Below are positions 21,706 through 32,000 of a DNA stretch of 64,000 nt, piece after piece. Source of the DNA: Ariolimax columbianus. Lineage: Eukaryota > Mollusca > Gastropoda > Stylommatophora > Arionidae. The stretch covers positions 33,795,936 to 33,859,935 of the forward strand of contig JAVGWX010000014.1 of assembly GCA_036924085.1 (NCBI GenBank), given 5' to 3'. The notes below the pieces were generated by a model. That model was not told the DNA's origin. It ran no database searches and saw only the letters and a list, made by a program, of their open reading frames with translations. How positions within the stretch are numbered: position 1 is the stretch's first letter; each line of letters begins with the position of its first letter. The translations under genes and the position numbers were made by a program.

Positions 21706-23000
21706 CTTCAGGCCAGTGATAGTTGTAGATGGGTCATTGCGATCAGTTCTTGGAGCTGCTTGGTGTAGCCTTTCAGTCTTACTGGTAGAAATTTTGAGAC
21801 ATTAGTTCCTGCAAGCTGCTACAAAAATGTCAACAGTACAGTGCAGTGCATTTCAGTCTCTGAATGCACATTGAGAGCGCAGTCATCAGCAAAGAGAAGT
21901 TCATATATGGTCTCAATTTGTATTTTTGTTCTTGTCGGCAGTCTCCTCAGATTGAAGAACTCGCCGTCTAGGCGAAAGCGGCCTTTGACTCCAACATCAC
22001 TGCCTTTGAATGCATCCGTCAACATGACAGCAAACATCATGCTGAAATGGGTAGGCTGCATCCTTGCTTCATTATATTTGGCAGGCTCATAGTATTCACC
22101 ATGATCTTGAATTTGAGCCAACATACCATCATGGAACTATTGCAATAAAGGCATTGGAACATCCACATTTGGTCATGATTTTCCATAGACCGCCACAACA
22201 CATTATCAAAAAGCTTTTTGTTAAATCCAATAATGTGATGAGAAGGTGGCCATATTGGTCTTGGCACTTTTCTTGTATTTGCTTATCTGCAAAGATCATG
22301 TCAGTGGTGTCTCGTCCTTTTCGAAATCCACATTGACTCTCTAGAAGCAACCCCTGTTGAAGGTGATGCGAAAGTCTGTCTAGTAGGATTCTTACAACTA
22401 TTTTTCCTGCAGTGCAAATCAGGTATCCCTCTATAGTTGTCACAGACCTGCCGATTTCCTTTTCTCTTCTATAGATGAATAATGGATGCATCTTTGAGAT
22501 CTTGTGGGATGCGCTACTGATTCCACATTTCACAGACGAGTCCGCTCAGCTTCTCAGTCTGGGTCCCCCAGTTTTGTAGACCACGGCAGAAATTGAGTCG
22601 ATTCCTGGAGCCTTTCCACTGGTGAGGAGGACGATGGCTTTCTTTTGTGTTTTCTGGACAGTATGATTGATAGTGGGCTAGGGTATCAATTTCTAATTGT
22701 AGCAAACGATTTATCACCACATAATTAATAGACGAGTATTTGTTGAGATTTCTACTGAAGTGTTCTGTTCAGCGTTCCTGTACTTTATTTCTCTTAGTTA
22801 TCAGGATGCTGCCATCTGCATTCGGCAGGCATGTGGTGTCCGATGCATTTTGGCCACATATTTCTCGGAGTGCACAATGGAAGTTTCTGAGATCACGTCT
22901 ATCCGCAACGTGACATTTTGAAGTCTGATTAATGACCGCCTGTGGGATGGCAACATTATACTATATGAATCAACAATTCACAGACTGCAGAATTTTGAAA

Positions 23001-23949
23001 TCAAACGAAGATCGAGCAGAGTCTGGTGTTTAAGAGGACGTAGCAAAAGTGTTGATCCAGCGAGCTACAGGAACCATGTGTCTCCCTAGCCTTCACCACC
23101 CGTACTGGACGAGTCTATTCAATCTCGTCCAGTACCGCGAGAAAAGCCGAGATGTAAACAACAGAAGTCCAAACATGGAGGCTAGGCACTATCTACTTGG
23201 ATTCTGTTTTCGTGTACTACTACTAGTTTTCAAACTGTCCTATAACTGAATTTACCTTAAAGGTGCGTTGATGCAATGCATGGGCGCTATATGTTCGTTC
23301 CACATACAGTTATTTAGAATGTTTTTATTTATGAGTCGAGAAAGATATAGTCTAGATATTCATTCAATCAGAATCAGAGAATGAGATGAGAATCACAATC
23401 AATTGAATCATCATGATTGATTGAATTGAATGAATTAATTGATTGTTGTTGTGATTGAATCAGAATGACTATCTGTTGACATTGTAGGACTATTATTGTT
23501 GATGATGATCACATATATCAGCCATATACTAACAATGATGCATATGATAATAAACATTCATGGTTCAGCAATCAAATGTTCGTGAAGGACTGAAGCACAC
23601 CCAGACTGTCTTTCTTTATAATTATAAACTAGGCATAACTATGAATATGATAACATAGTGATAGGTCTATTATATAATATAGATATTTGTCCATGGGGGC
23701 TACTACTAAAGCCTGGGGCTAGTTGCCCGATCCCGTAGAAACTGTAAGCCACAAGAATTTTAATATATAGAAAAAATGGGCAGGTCAACATTTGATTTTG
23801 ATGACTTGGTGTGTATTTCTTGAACTCCCATGCTTCACATGATAATGAATAGGCTTTGATTAAACTGCATTTTTAGCCTTGCTTGTAAAATGAAGCTAAC
23901 AAAAATATGATCTATGGTCTGGAAGATGAGGATCTAATTACTACTAATT
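23001..23949. other. No gene; short perfect hairpin at 23103-23134
   Basis: TACTGGACGAG (23103-23113) and CTCGTCCAGTA (23124-23134) form an 11-bp perfect inverted repeat with a 10-nt loop. The region 23340-23500 is rich in GAAT/GATT (GAATCAGAATGAGAT types). A weak R3-like stretch lies at 23690-23765. No ORF can be supported. Confidence 0.5.
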
Positions 23950-24073
23950 AGGCAGGGACAGTTAATACATTTAAGAATAGATTGGATGCGCATATCTTTT
24001 AGAGTAGGGTAATACAAATAACAATGTAACTGGTTCTCCAGACTCTGCAGTCTTCTAAGCCAGTATAAGTATT
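23950..24073 (+). mobile_element. CR1-type LINE 3' terminus (plus strand)
   Basis: ATTTAAGAATAGATTGGATG, CAGACTCTGCAGTCTTCTAA and GCCAGTATAAG match the 3' end of CR1 copy C (39090-39205). It abuts a minus-strand CR1 end directly, giving a tail-to-tail pair. Confidence 0.75.
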
Positions 24074-24651
24074 TTAACTTAATGTCTTTATACTGGTTTA
24101 GAAGACTCTGCAGAGTCTGTAAACAACCATTTACATTTCCTTGATCTAAAAGCTATGCACATCCAATCTATTCTTAAATGCATTAATTGTGATGGTGCCT
24201 GCCTCCACTACTTTCTGTGGCAATGCATTCCAAGCATTCACCACTCCTTAGCTAACAAAATATTTCCTAACATCTAATCTGGACCTTTCTTTAGATCATT
24301 TGTAGATATGCCCTTTTATTCTTGTAAGTGGTTGTATTTTGAAAAAAAACTTGATATAGTCTAATGTATCTTTTCCTTTGATTATCATATAAACCTGTAT
24401 TAAGTCATCTCGAATTCTTCTCTTTTTAGACATTGTGGGGCAATTTTTCTGAGTCTTTCCTCCTAACTGGAATCCCACTATCAGATTTGTCGCTCTTTTT
24501 TATATTCGTTCCAGTATGTTTATCTCCTCTATGATAAGGACTCCATACCTATACACAGTACTCCAATCTAGGTCTAACTATTGCTTTATACAGTTTGACA
24601 ATCACTTCCTTGCTCCTATGTTTAATATTTCTTTTTATCATACCTAACATT
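24074..24651 (-). mobile_element. CR1-type LINE copy B, 3' part (split by a nested LINE)
   Basis: Begins with the shared terminus TTAACTTAATGTCTTTATAC and reads toward the RT tail on the minus strand (IKRNIKHRSKE near the nested insertion). It resumes at 26509. Confidence 0.82.
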
Positions 24652-26496
24652 CTTCTTCTGCGTACGCAGTCAGACAGTAACCATTATTTTTTCGAAAAAA
24701 GCGGCGGTCATCCTGAGGCTCTCGCCACTGCCATAGAGCTTATCTTGCAGTTCCACTGGTAATGGCCACATCTGCTCTCTCTGATCCTCGTATGTCGGGC
24801 AGTTCTGCAGCAGATGTTCAGCGGTCATTTTACCAGTACCGCACGGGCATTCGTCGGTACACCCTATCTTCAATTTGTTGAATAGGTGGTACCTCAGTCT
24901 GTTGTGGCCAGTGCGAAGTCTGAAGACAACGACCTGCTCTCTTCGGTTCAACTGGTAATAGGCATCGTTTTTGGTGTAACCAGTATGTTCGGTTTCCCAT
25001 TTGGTCATGTATCTGGCTTTGATAAGCCGTTTTGACTCTTCGTACGTCATACTGGTATCTGTTTGTGGTAGTCTTGCGCCTTCTTTTGCCAGTCTGTCTG
25101 CCTCCTCGTTGCCTTGGATGTTGCAGTGTGACGGAACCCACTGTACCACTACCCTTTTTGGTGCGGACTGCTGGCACAGTTTGCAGAGTGCTGCTCTTAA
25201 GTCATTAAGCTCAGTGTTTTTCTGGCTTTTTAGCGCTGTGACTACGGCGAGAGCATCTGTCAGCAGGACTATATGGCTCTCATTTTCACTGTGTGTCACC
25301 ATTTTTTCCACTGCCGCCCTCAGTGCCTCTGCCTCCGCTCTGAAATTGCTTGTGTACTTACCAGTAGCGAATGACAGTGTTATTTTTCTGCCATTTGGTA
25401 GGTTCAGGAATGCTCCTGCCCCTCCGTTCTGTGTAGTGTTTGTTACAGAACCGTCGGTGTATGCATGGGTCCAGTCCATGCTTGGGTAGCTTTTCGTTAT
25501 GAAGCTTAGGGTAGTATCTCTCCTTTCTTTTTCAGTCTGGCAGTTTTTGTTTGCAATACCTGGTATATTTTCTACCACCTCTGGAAATATATCCTGCCTC
25601 CAGTTAGGTTTTCGTACAGTAGTGATGGGTTTTGGTGTTGTTAGTGCGTTTATGGGATCTTCGTGCATCTTTGCTTTGGCTATTTCTGCAAAGTTTCTCC
25701 GCTTTAGTTTCCCATTTCCCAAATTGTTTAGTCTCTGGTGCATTGGATGGTCCGTCAGTCTTCGGAGTTTCTCTGACTGCAGCTGGGCTCTGCAGTCTCT
25801 TCTATCGGTCATGGATTGCAGTTTTGTAATCTTTTCAAGTTCTACAATTGGCGTTGACTTCATGCCACCTGTTATAATTCTCATGGCTTGGTTTTGAAGT
25901 TTGTTAACTTTATCGAAGTTCGCCTTCGCTGCTGTTGTCCATGCCGCAATGCCATACTCAAGAACTGGTCTCACTCTTCCAGTATACAGTTTCTTTAGTA
26001 TGCCTTCGTCTGCTCCCCAGCTTGTGCCAGCAAGTTTCCTCATGATTGCCATTCTTTCTCTGGCTTTCATTCGGTTTCTCTCAATCTGACTTTTCCATGT
26101 CATGCGCCGATCAAATGTGACTCCCAGATAGGTTGGGTTGTCGTTTGGCTGCAGGAATTTGCCATTTAGACTTAATTTGGTACTTTCGGGTTTTAATGAA
26201 AGCGAGAATATTGTGCATGTGGTTTTCTCCTCGTTTATTTTGACCAGCCATGAGTTCGCCCACTCTTCCAGCGATGTTAGGGCCGTCTGCATCTGATTTC
26301 TTGCTATGGTGAGATTCTTTTCAGAGGTACACATAGCCAGATCGTCTGCAAACATTGAGCTATGGACTCTTCTTGGTATATTCTCTGTAATATCGTTTAT
26401 ATATACCAGGAAGAGTGTGGGTGACAATACTCCCCCTTGGGGTACTCCCTGCTCGAGTGTCACCTTTTTGCTCATCTGCCCTTGTACTTGGACTCT
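24652..26496 (-). mobile_element. Young 5'-truncated I-type LINE with 12-bp target-site duplication
   Basis: Flanked by perfect ATACCTAACATT at 24640-24651 and 26497-26508. The 3' end (left) is a short GAA/TTC run next to TGCGTACGCAGTCAGACAGT. It is inserted into CR1 copy B; removing it and one duplication copy restores a continuous CR1 sequence that aligns with copy A at about 11040-11080. Truncation at the RT and an intact frame indicate recent target-primed insertion. Confidence 0.93.
24670..26496 (-). pseudogene. LINE RT (C-terminal part), RNase H and Cys/His tail, one open frame
   Basis: About 609 codons without a stop. Order: VPQGGVLSPTLFLVYINDI, the catalytic FADD in HSSMFADDLAMC (about 55 residues in), thumb motif YLGVTFDRRMTWKSQIERN, RNase H with YTDGSVTN, FRAEAEALRAAVEKM, LLTDALAVVTAL and QGNEEADRLAKEGA (the four acidic residues are present), then VVFRLRTGHNRLRYHL and ECPCGTGKMTAEHLLQNC. 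The first Met in frame is at 26475; the frame runs in from the flank. It lacks endonuclease and RT fingers and cannot move alone, but RNase H and tail look undamaged. Compare 4795-6327, an older related copy. Confidence 0.9.
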
Positions 26497-26508
26497 ATAC
26501 CTAACATT

Positions 26509-26866
26509 CAATTTGCCTTTTTCACTGCTACCTGGACTTGCTCACTCACTTTACCTGTATGATCTATTATAACCCCTAGGTCCCTTTCCTTTTCTATCAT
26601 TCTAATATTGTTCTCGCCCATTCTGTAATTATGTTCCATATTGGATCTACCCATATGGATGACTGTACATTTATCTAGATTAAACTTCATTTGCCAGCTC
26701 ACAAACCATTCTCAAATTTGATCTGTCCGACCTCAATATATCCACTTCTGATTTAGACGAGACACTACTGCATAGCTTTGTGTCATCCGCGAATTTCACA
26801 ATCATGGATTCAATTTCAATGTCCAAATCGTTTATATGTGTTAAGAACAAAATTGGTCCCAAATAC
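26509..26866 (-). mobile_element. CR1 copy B, 5' continuation
   Basis: Minus-strand translation gives KCTVIHMGRSNMEHNYRM, ERDLGVIIDHTGK and, upstream, GPILFLTHINDLD with KFADDTKLCSSVSSK. FADD is the RT catalytic box. There is a small deletion between the FADD region and the thumb. Homology starts at about 26866. Confidence 0.82.
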
Positions 26867-27189
26867 TCAAGAAGAAAATGTAATCCTTCAAGCTGAAATG
26901 CTACAGGAAAGCTTTTAGAACACTATGGGTAGCAAAATATACAAATTCAGATGTTCTAAAGGAGCTGGATACAGAACTAAATTGGCTTGTAAACTAAAAT
27001 ACTTTAACCACAACAGTTTAGAAACAAATGACACCGGAGGGTATTGTGCCTGGGAAACGAGGCAGAGGCAGATAAATGAGAAGATGGACACAGGACTTCA
27101 TAAATGTTTTGAAAGTGACAGTGACTAAGGTGGAAAAACTGACCAAAGATTGAGATTCTTACAGAGCAGTTGGGGAACTGAAATGCTAG
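26867..27189. other. No gene recognised
   Basis: Spacer between CR1 copy B and an R2 SINE. The short open stretches show no motif. Confidence 0.45.
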
Positions 27190-27535
27190 TCCGGCCAGGC
27201 ACAACATACCGACCAGGGTATGGTGTCAGGGTCAGGTACAATATACTGACCAAGATCACTATCTCTCTTCAATGTAGTGTTCCCTGCTCCCTGGAAACAA
27301 CTGTTTTCAAGGCAGTCTTGCTGACCAGATGTGGATCGACATGATCCCCGTAGTAGTGAGCATCACGCAAATGAAGTCGAGCATAGCACAACCGCCTGCA
27401 GGACCACAGTCCACCTTCATCAGCATGCTCGGGATGTGAGGAAAGCTACGACAACGTGCAACTTAATGCCCTTTTTAGGGCGCGCAAAAAAATTCATCTT
27501 ACTCGTAGTGGGCACAACAACAACAATTATAGGGT
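27190..27535 (+). mobile_element. SINE R2, the most complete copy
   Basis: Order of landmarks: GTCCGGCCAGGCACAACATA, ACTGACCAAGATCACTATC, CCCTGGAAACAACTGTTTTC, CATGATCCCCGTAGTAGTGA, CAGCATGCTCGGGATGTGAG, GAAAGCTACGACAACGTGC, CCTTTTTAGGGCGCGC and a CAACAACAACAA tail. Aligns across its length with the minus-strand copy at 45536-46135. A CAA-type tail differs from the GAA tail of R1, so a different LINE partner is likely. Confidence 0.72.
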
Positions 27536-27656
27536 AGTTGTGATAAGAACAATGTTCTACAAAGAACATTCTGCAGGATGATGAATATTGTGCATTAGAG
27601 AATTTTTCTTGCATTTAGTGTTGCATTATCTCACCAATTGTTCTTTTTACCTTTAC

Positions 27657-27812
27657 AGCCTGCCGAAGACGGACATGTCGGACTGAAAGATGCAAATATA
27701 GCAGCCAAGCTGTAAACTAGCGACACAATGCATTCCGTTCTTTGGACAACATCTTGCTACATGCAAAGCCCTATTCAGGGTTTGGTAGTGGGAGATTGAG
27801 AACAAACGCAGG
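27657..27812 (+). mobile_element. SINE R1, 3' half
   Basis: TGCCGAAGACGGACATGTCG, AAGCTGTAAACTAGCGACAC, AATGCATTCCGTTCTTTGGA, GGTTTGGTAGTGGGAGATTG and GAACAAACGCAGGAG follow the R1 order at 2745-2882. It is 5' truncated or overwritten. Confidence 0.8.
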
Positions 27813-27869
27813 AGAGGAATACCTTTACAGGCTTGTAACAAAAACGCAGAAATACTGTCATAAAAAATT

Positions 27870-28270
27870 TGACTTTCTTAGTTGAAATGGGCACAAGCGC
27901 CATGAATACGAAGGACAGAACTTTAGAACAACTTCAAAGAAGAATGGCTAAAATGGTGATCAAAGAGAATGTGCCAAATATAAAGAAATAGCCCACCCAA
28001 ATATATATGACAATATCGACAAACTAGGACAAGACTTCTGGTTCAGTAATAATTAAACAAGGTAGACCATGGACATTAACCTAACTGCTACAGCTGCACC
28101 CACCAATATGAGGCAGTGCAACACATGCTGCTTGCATGCCCAGCACTAATCACAGAAAGAAACAGCTTTTCATGAGCTCCCCAACAATCACTAACACTTT
28201 AAATGGGATTACATCTCAACTATGAACAACCTTCCAAATTCATCAACTTGTTCATCAAAGAACAACAGTA
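27870..28270 (+). mobile_element. Probable LINE RT/tail relic
   Basis: Short plus-strand pieces resemble LINE sequence: DRTLEQLQRRMAKMVIKENV (thumb-like) at about 27915 and YEAVQHMLLACPALITERN (Cys/His tail-like) at about 28108. They are heavily decayed. Confidence 0.4.
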
Positions 28271-28470
28271 ACATAATGCCAGTAATGAAAAGTGTAATTA
28301 TAAAAAATATAGATAGAACAAAAGAAAAACAAAAGAAAATCATTTTACTGCTTGAGTTCAGTCAGACCTGACCTTTAACTTGTACGTAAACTTGTTTCAC
28401 ATATGTAGGAATAATCATTGAGCATCACAAGTACCATTCCTGGACAAGTTTTATGGATAAGCCAAAACGT
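28271..28470. other. No feature recognised
   Basis: AT-rich, with short A-rich runs. No ORF. Confidence 0.4.
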
Positions 28471-29062
28471 TGAGTTGAATACAGAATTATTTAGATATTC
28501 AAATTGATACCAGAACGCATACAAAGTAGTACACATTCTGTGGAGATGCCAATAACGTCCGGTTGAACACTGAACTATTTAGATATATTCAAGTTGGCAC
28601 CTGAAATCGTACAAAGTAGTACAAGTCCTGTGGAGATGCTAATAACCTATGTAAAAGGGAAAGGTAGAGCCATAGCAGACACTGCTGTCGGAGATGAAAT
28701 TTTTGAGACTTTATGTCCAATCCAACGACTTGTTTATGAGGTGGGGGTGACAAGTTTCCATCCTTGCAGCCTCTCCTTCCCTAACAGTTAGCAAGGAATT
28801 GATTTACAGCGGGGAAGACTGAAGAGTACTGGTGACAGGAGTTGAACCCTGTACCTTTACTGTGAAAAGTGAGTGCTCTAGCACTATGCTAATCAAATGT
28901 TCAATAACCTCTGACTGTTCACTGAATTCTTAAGATATGTTCAAGTTAACACCTTAAAGTGTATGACGAAGGACAAGCTCTATGGGAATGCCAATAACCT
29001 GAGACTGATCACCGAATTCTTAAGATATGTTCAAGTTAACATCTGAAAGTGTATGAAGAAGA
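28471..29062. repeat. Diverged ~100-bp tandem units flanking a SINE, upstream of the zinc-finger gene
   Basis: Two older units (about 28480-28650: TTTAGATATATTCAAGTTGG, CAAAGTAGTAC, GGAGATGCTAATAACC) and two younger units (about 28895-29062: TTAAGATATGTTCAAGTTAA, AGTGTATGA, GGGAATGCCAATAACCTGAG). The last unit runs straight into the start codon of the zinc-finger ORF. Confidence 0.7.
28770..28895 (-). mobile_element. tRNA-derived SINE head
   Basis: On the minus strand, TAGCATAGTGC (28891-28881) resembles a pol III A box and GGTTCAACTCC (28848-28838) is a perfect B box. Between them CTTT-TCACAGT-AAAG can form an anticodon-like stem-loop, and CAGG-GTTCAAC-TCCTG a T arm. It reads like a degenerate tRNA (perhaps Val-type) and is more likely a SINE promoter than a working tRNA gene, because the D arm and acceptor stem are poor. 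Confidence 0.55.
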
Positions 29063-29065
29063 AGA

Positions 29066-32000
29066 ATGCCAAAATCAAGAGCTGTCAAAACAGGAGTCAA
29101 GGCCAAGTGCCAGAAAAGGCCCATAATTTCATCTCAGCAGTCGGAAACAAAAGCTACATTCCTACATGCTGCACAGAAAAGTCAGAAGGAAGTAAAGAAG
29201 AAAATGTATCCCTGCACATTTTGTGGCTTTGTCTGTCAGAGTTCATCAGATTTAGCTCTTCACCACAAGATGTTACACATGGAGGAGAACCTTTTTACCT
29301 GCAGTTTTTGCCACTATACATGTGCAAAACCTTTCCAACTAGCCTTGCACATGCGTGTACACAATGGGGACATGAAAATTAGCTGTGTACTCTGCAACAT
29401 GAAATTCAGTCACATGTATTACCTTAGAAGACACCTCAGAAACCATATAACACAACATAAACAAGGGATACATAAAAGATTACAATGTCCGTTCTGTCTG
29501 AAAATGTTTAGCTGGACAACAAACTATAAAAACCACATTATCAAACATGGCCACTCTAACACATTTAAATGTCTGTGGTGTGATTTCTCCACAAACCAGA
29601 TATCTCATTTATCTGATCACAAGTATTCTCATGCAGATGAAAACAGACTTTTCACCTGTCTTGAATGTCAAAGTGTTTTCCCATCAGTATCAGATCACGA
29701 CATTCACGTGCTGTTCAATCACAAGGAGAGTTACTTAAAAAAGATGAATAATGAACAAGCTTCCACATGCACTTTGTGCGGTAAAATATTTCACAAGTTC
29801 TCTGATATGCAACTGCATGTTATTAACACTCACGCAAAGGAATATTCACTATCCGTTAAAGATCAAAAGCTAAAGCTTGAAATGGGCAGGTCTCTGGAGA
29901 AAAAGTATTTATGCTCAACTTGCGGGACATTTTTACAGACGCCCAGAGCTCTTAGAACACATAAATGCCAGTGCACAGAAGAAAGAGTGTTTGCGTGTTC
30001 AACTTGTAAACAGGAGTTCTGCACTAGATCACAGCTGAGAAGTCATGAGTTTGTTCACATGGAGCAGAAACCATTTTTTTGCTCCTTGTGCCCATACCAA
30101 TCCACACGGATGCAGTACTTGAAGCGACACCTTCTGACCCATTCCGGTGAAAAGACTCACTTATGTACAAAATGTGGACAGGCTTTTGTTTTTCCAGAGA
30201 CACTGAAACGACATATGCATAAGCATGCTGTTGAACGACCATATTCCTGTAATGTGTGCTCGTACTCCACTAGTGATCTTGCTGGACTCAAGCGACACTT
30301 GACAAAGCATATCAACAACTTCATCTCATGTAACACCTGTACTTTCACCTGCGTGCAGGTGTCTGACATGGAGAAGCATAAATTATCACATATAACAGAT
30401 AAATTATTTCCTTGCTTGTCATGCTCACTCAAATTTGCTAATGCCAAAGAGCTACAAACTCATATGCTGGACCATATCCAACAAAAGCCTCAAAATTACT
30501 CGTGCAACGTTTGTTCATTCAAGTGTCAGATTCAGAAAGAATACATTACTCACATGCAAACCCATTCTGTCAACAAACCATTTGCTTGTTCAGAGTGTGG
30601 GTACTGCAGTAACCGTCGGATGAACTTGAAGGTTCATATGATAAAAAAACACAAGTTGTCTTTGACTAGTGTTGTTACCTTTCAGTGCAAGCTCTGCCAG
30701 TTTTCCTGTGACAGTGATCAGAACTACATCACACACATGAAGGGCATCCACAACATAGCTAAACCTTTTGATTGCCCTGTGTGTTCATTTACAACCCATA
30801 AATCAGGATTGCTGAAGATTCATCTGGAGACACACAAGCCACATGGATTTTACTGCCACCTTTGCAGTTTCAAATGCAAGAGAAAATCATTGCTAAATAA
30901 ACACTTGGCATCTAAACACTTGAATGAAAATAATGATGAAAGCGCCAGGTCAATACGAGAACAGAAAGTCTACAGCTGTAAACTGTGTGACTTTCAAAGT
31001 AAACATTACGCATCTCTAAGGAACCACAAGCCGTCTCACTCTGGCATAACATTTGCTTGTGATGAGTGCAACTATGTGACCTATGCAAAAAGAAATTTAG
31101 CATCTCACATGAAATCTCATATCAGAGATAAACCTTTTAAGTGTACGTTCTGTAGCTACTCCAGTGCTCGGAAAAATAACTTTCAACTTCATACTGTGAG
31201 ACACATGAACGAGAAGTTGTATTCTTGTGATAAGTGTGATTTCAGTGCCGCGGATGAGGAAAGTCTTATAGGGCACACTGTACATCGGCACAATAGTCAT
31301 TCTGGTGCTGCAACGGGCGTGTCGGACAAGGTGGTATCATGTCAAATTCCTAGTCCGGAAATAGATAAAGAGATGCACCCATTAGGCAAGTCCAACATTA
31401 TTAGAGACATTCATTACCAGAGGGAGTATCAGAAACATGAGGTTGTGATGGATGGAACAAACCTATATAAGGATCCTTGTGTGAATGCTAACACATCAGA
31501 ATATGTGGTGACATCATACGAAACACCTAGCCAGGGAGAAGTAGATGAGCTGCATCCAGTAGCTGATCGCAACACTAATCAAGACATTAATTATCAGTGT
31601 GATCCTGTTGCCTGTACCGCCCCATCAGAAAAGGTAGCAGCAAATCTGCACCCAAGACATAGCCTTGGTGAAGCTATTGAGACACTACCACTAACCCAGT
31701 GCAACATTAACAGAGACAAAGATTCTAGTTATAGGCTCAATTTGCATGATAATGAGACTGTAAGGGAGGCATTAACTCGTTCTCAGAATGTGATCAATAA
31801 TTGTCATAGAAACAACAATAACAAGCAGCACCATGGAGAATCTGATTGTATAGACAGCAATAACATTGTTATGGAAAAATGTTTCCCACTTCTCACCATG
31901 GAAAGTGCTGGTACTAATGTCGGTAACACCATGGACAGTGCTGGTACTAATGCCGGTAACACCATGGAAAGTGCTGGTACTAATGTCAGTACTGCCATGG

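Larger units (their letters stand above)
16135..23000 (-). mobile_element. EN-RT type LINE expanded by two internal tandem arrays
   Basis: Minus-strand reading in order: LITKRNKVQE (about 22790), GKIVVRILLDRLSHHLQQG and ESQCGFRKGRDTTDMIFA (22430-22290), FSMMFAVMLTDAF (22030), the catalytic LLFADDCALN (21900), then SAERFVYLGSTF (21700). The 36-bp array (21670-17065) interrupts here. Reading resumes with DDEVKARIAKAYEVFGKLRS, WDRRGMKITTKLKVYAAVVL and PTFLYT (17060-16930), then the 40-bp array (16965-16430), then HAKKLDHLHLGCLRKLLNIK and LRWTGNVVRMSEERLPKNIL (16420-16210). Without the arrays the element is an ordinary RT of about 2 kb. It is broken elsewhere by frameshifts. The clade (RTE-like or CR1-like) is unresolved. 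Confidence 0.85.

Noticed and set aside
17010..21719. Several very long ORFs on both strands in the 36-bp array (repeats of MNMDCSGEWAAT, HEYGLLWRMGCY and MVAAHSPEQSIF)
   Set aside because: They follow automatically from a 36-bp unit lacking stops in most frames. Only the minus frame continuous with RT sequence has biological meaning, and that as a pseudogene.
28770..28895. Functional tRNA gene
   Set aside because: The A and B boxes are good but the acceptor stem and D arm do not fold well; a SINE head fits better.
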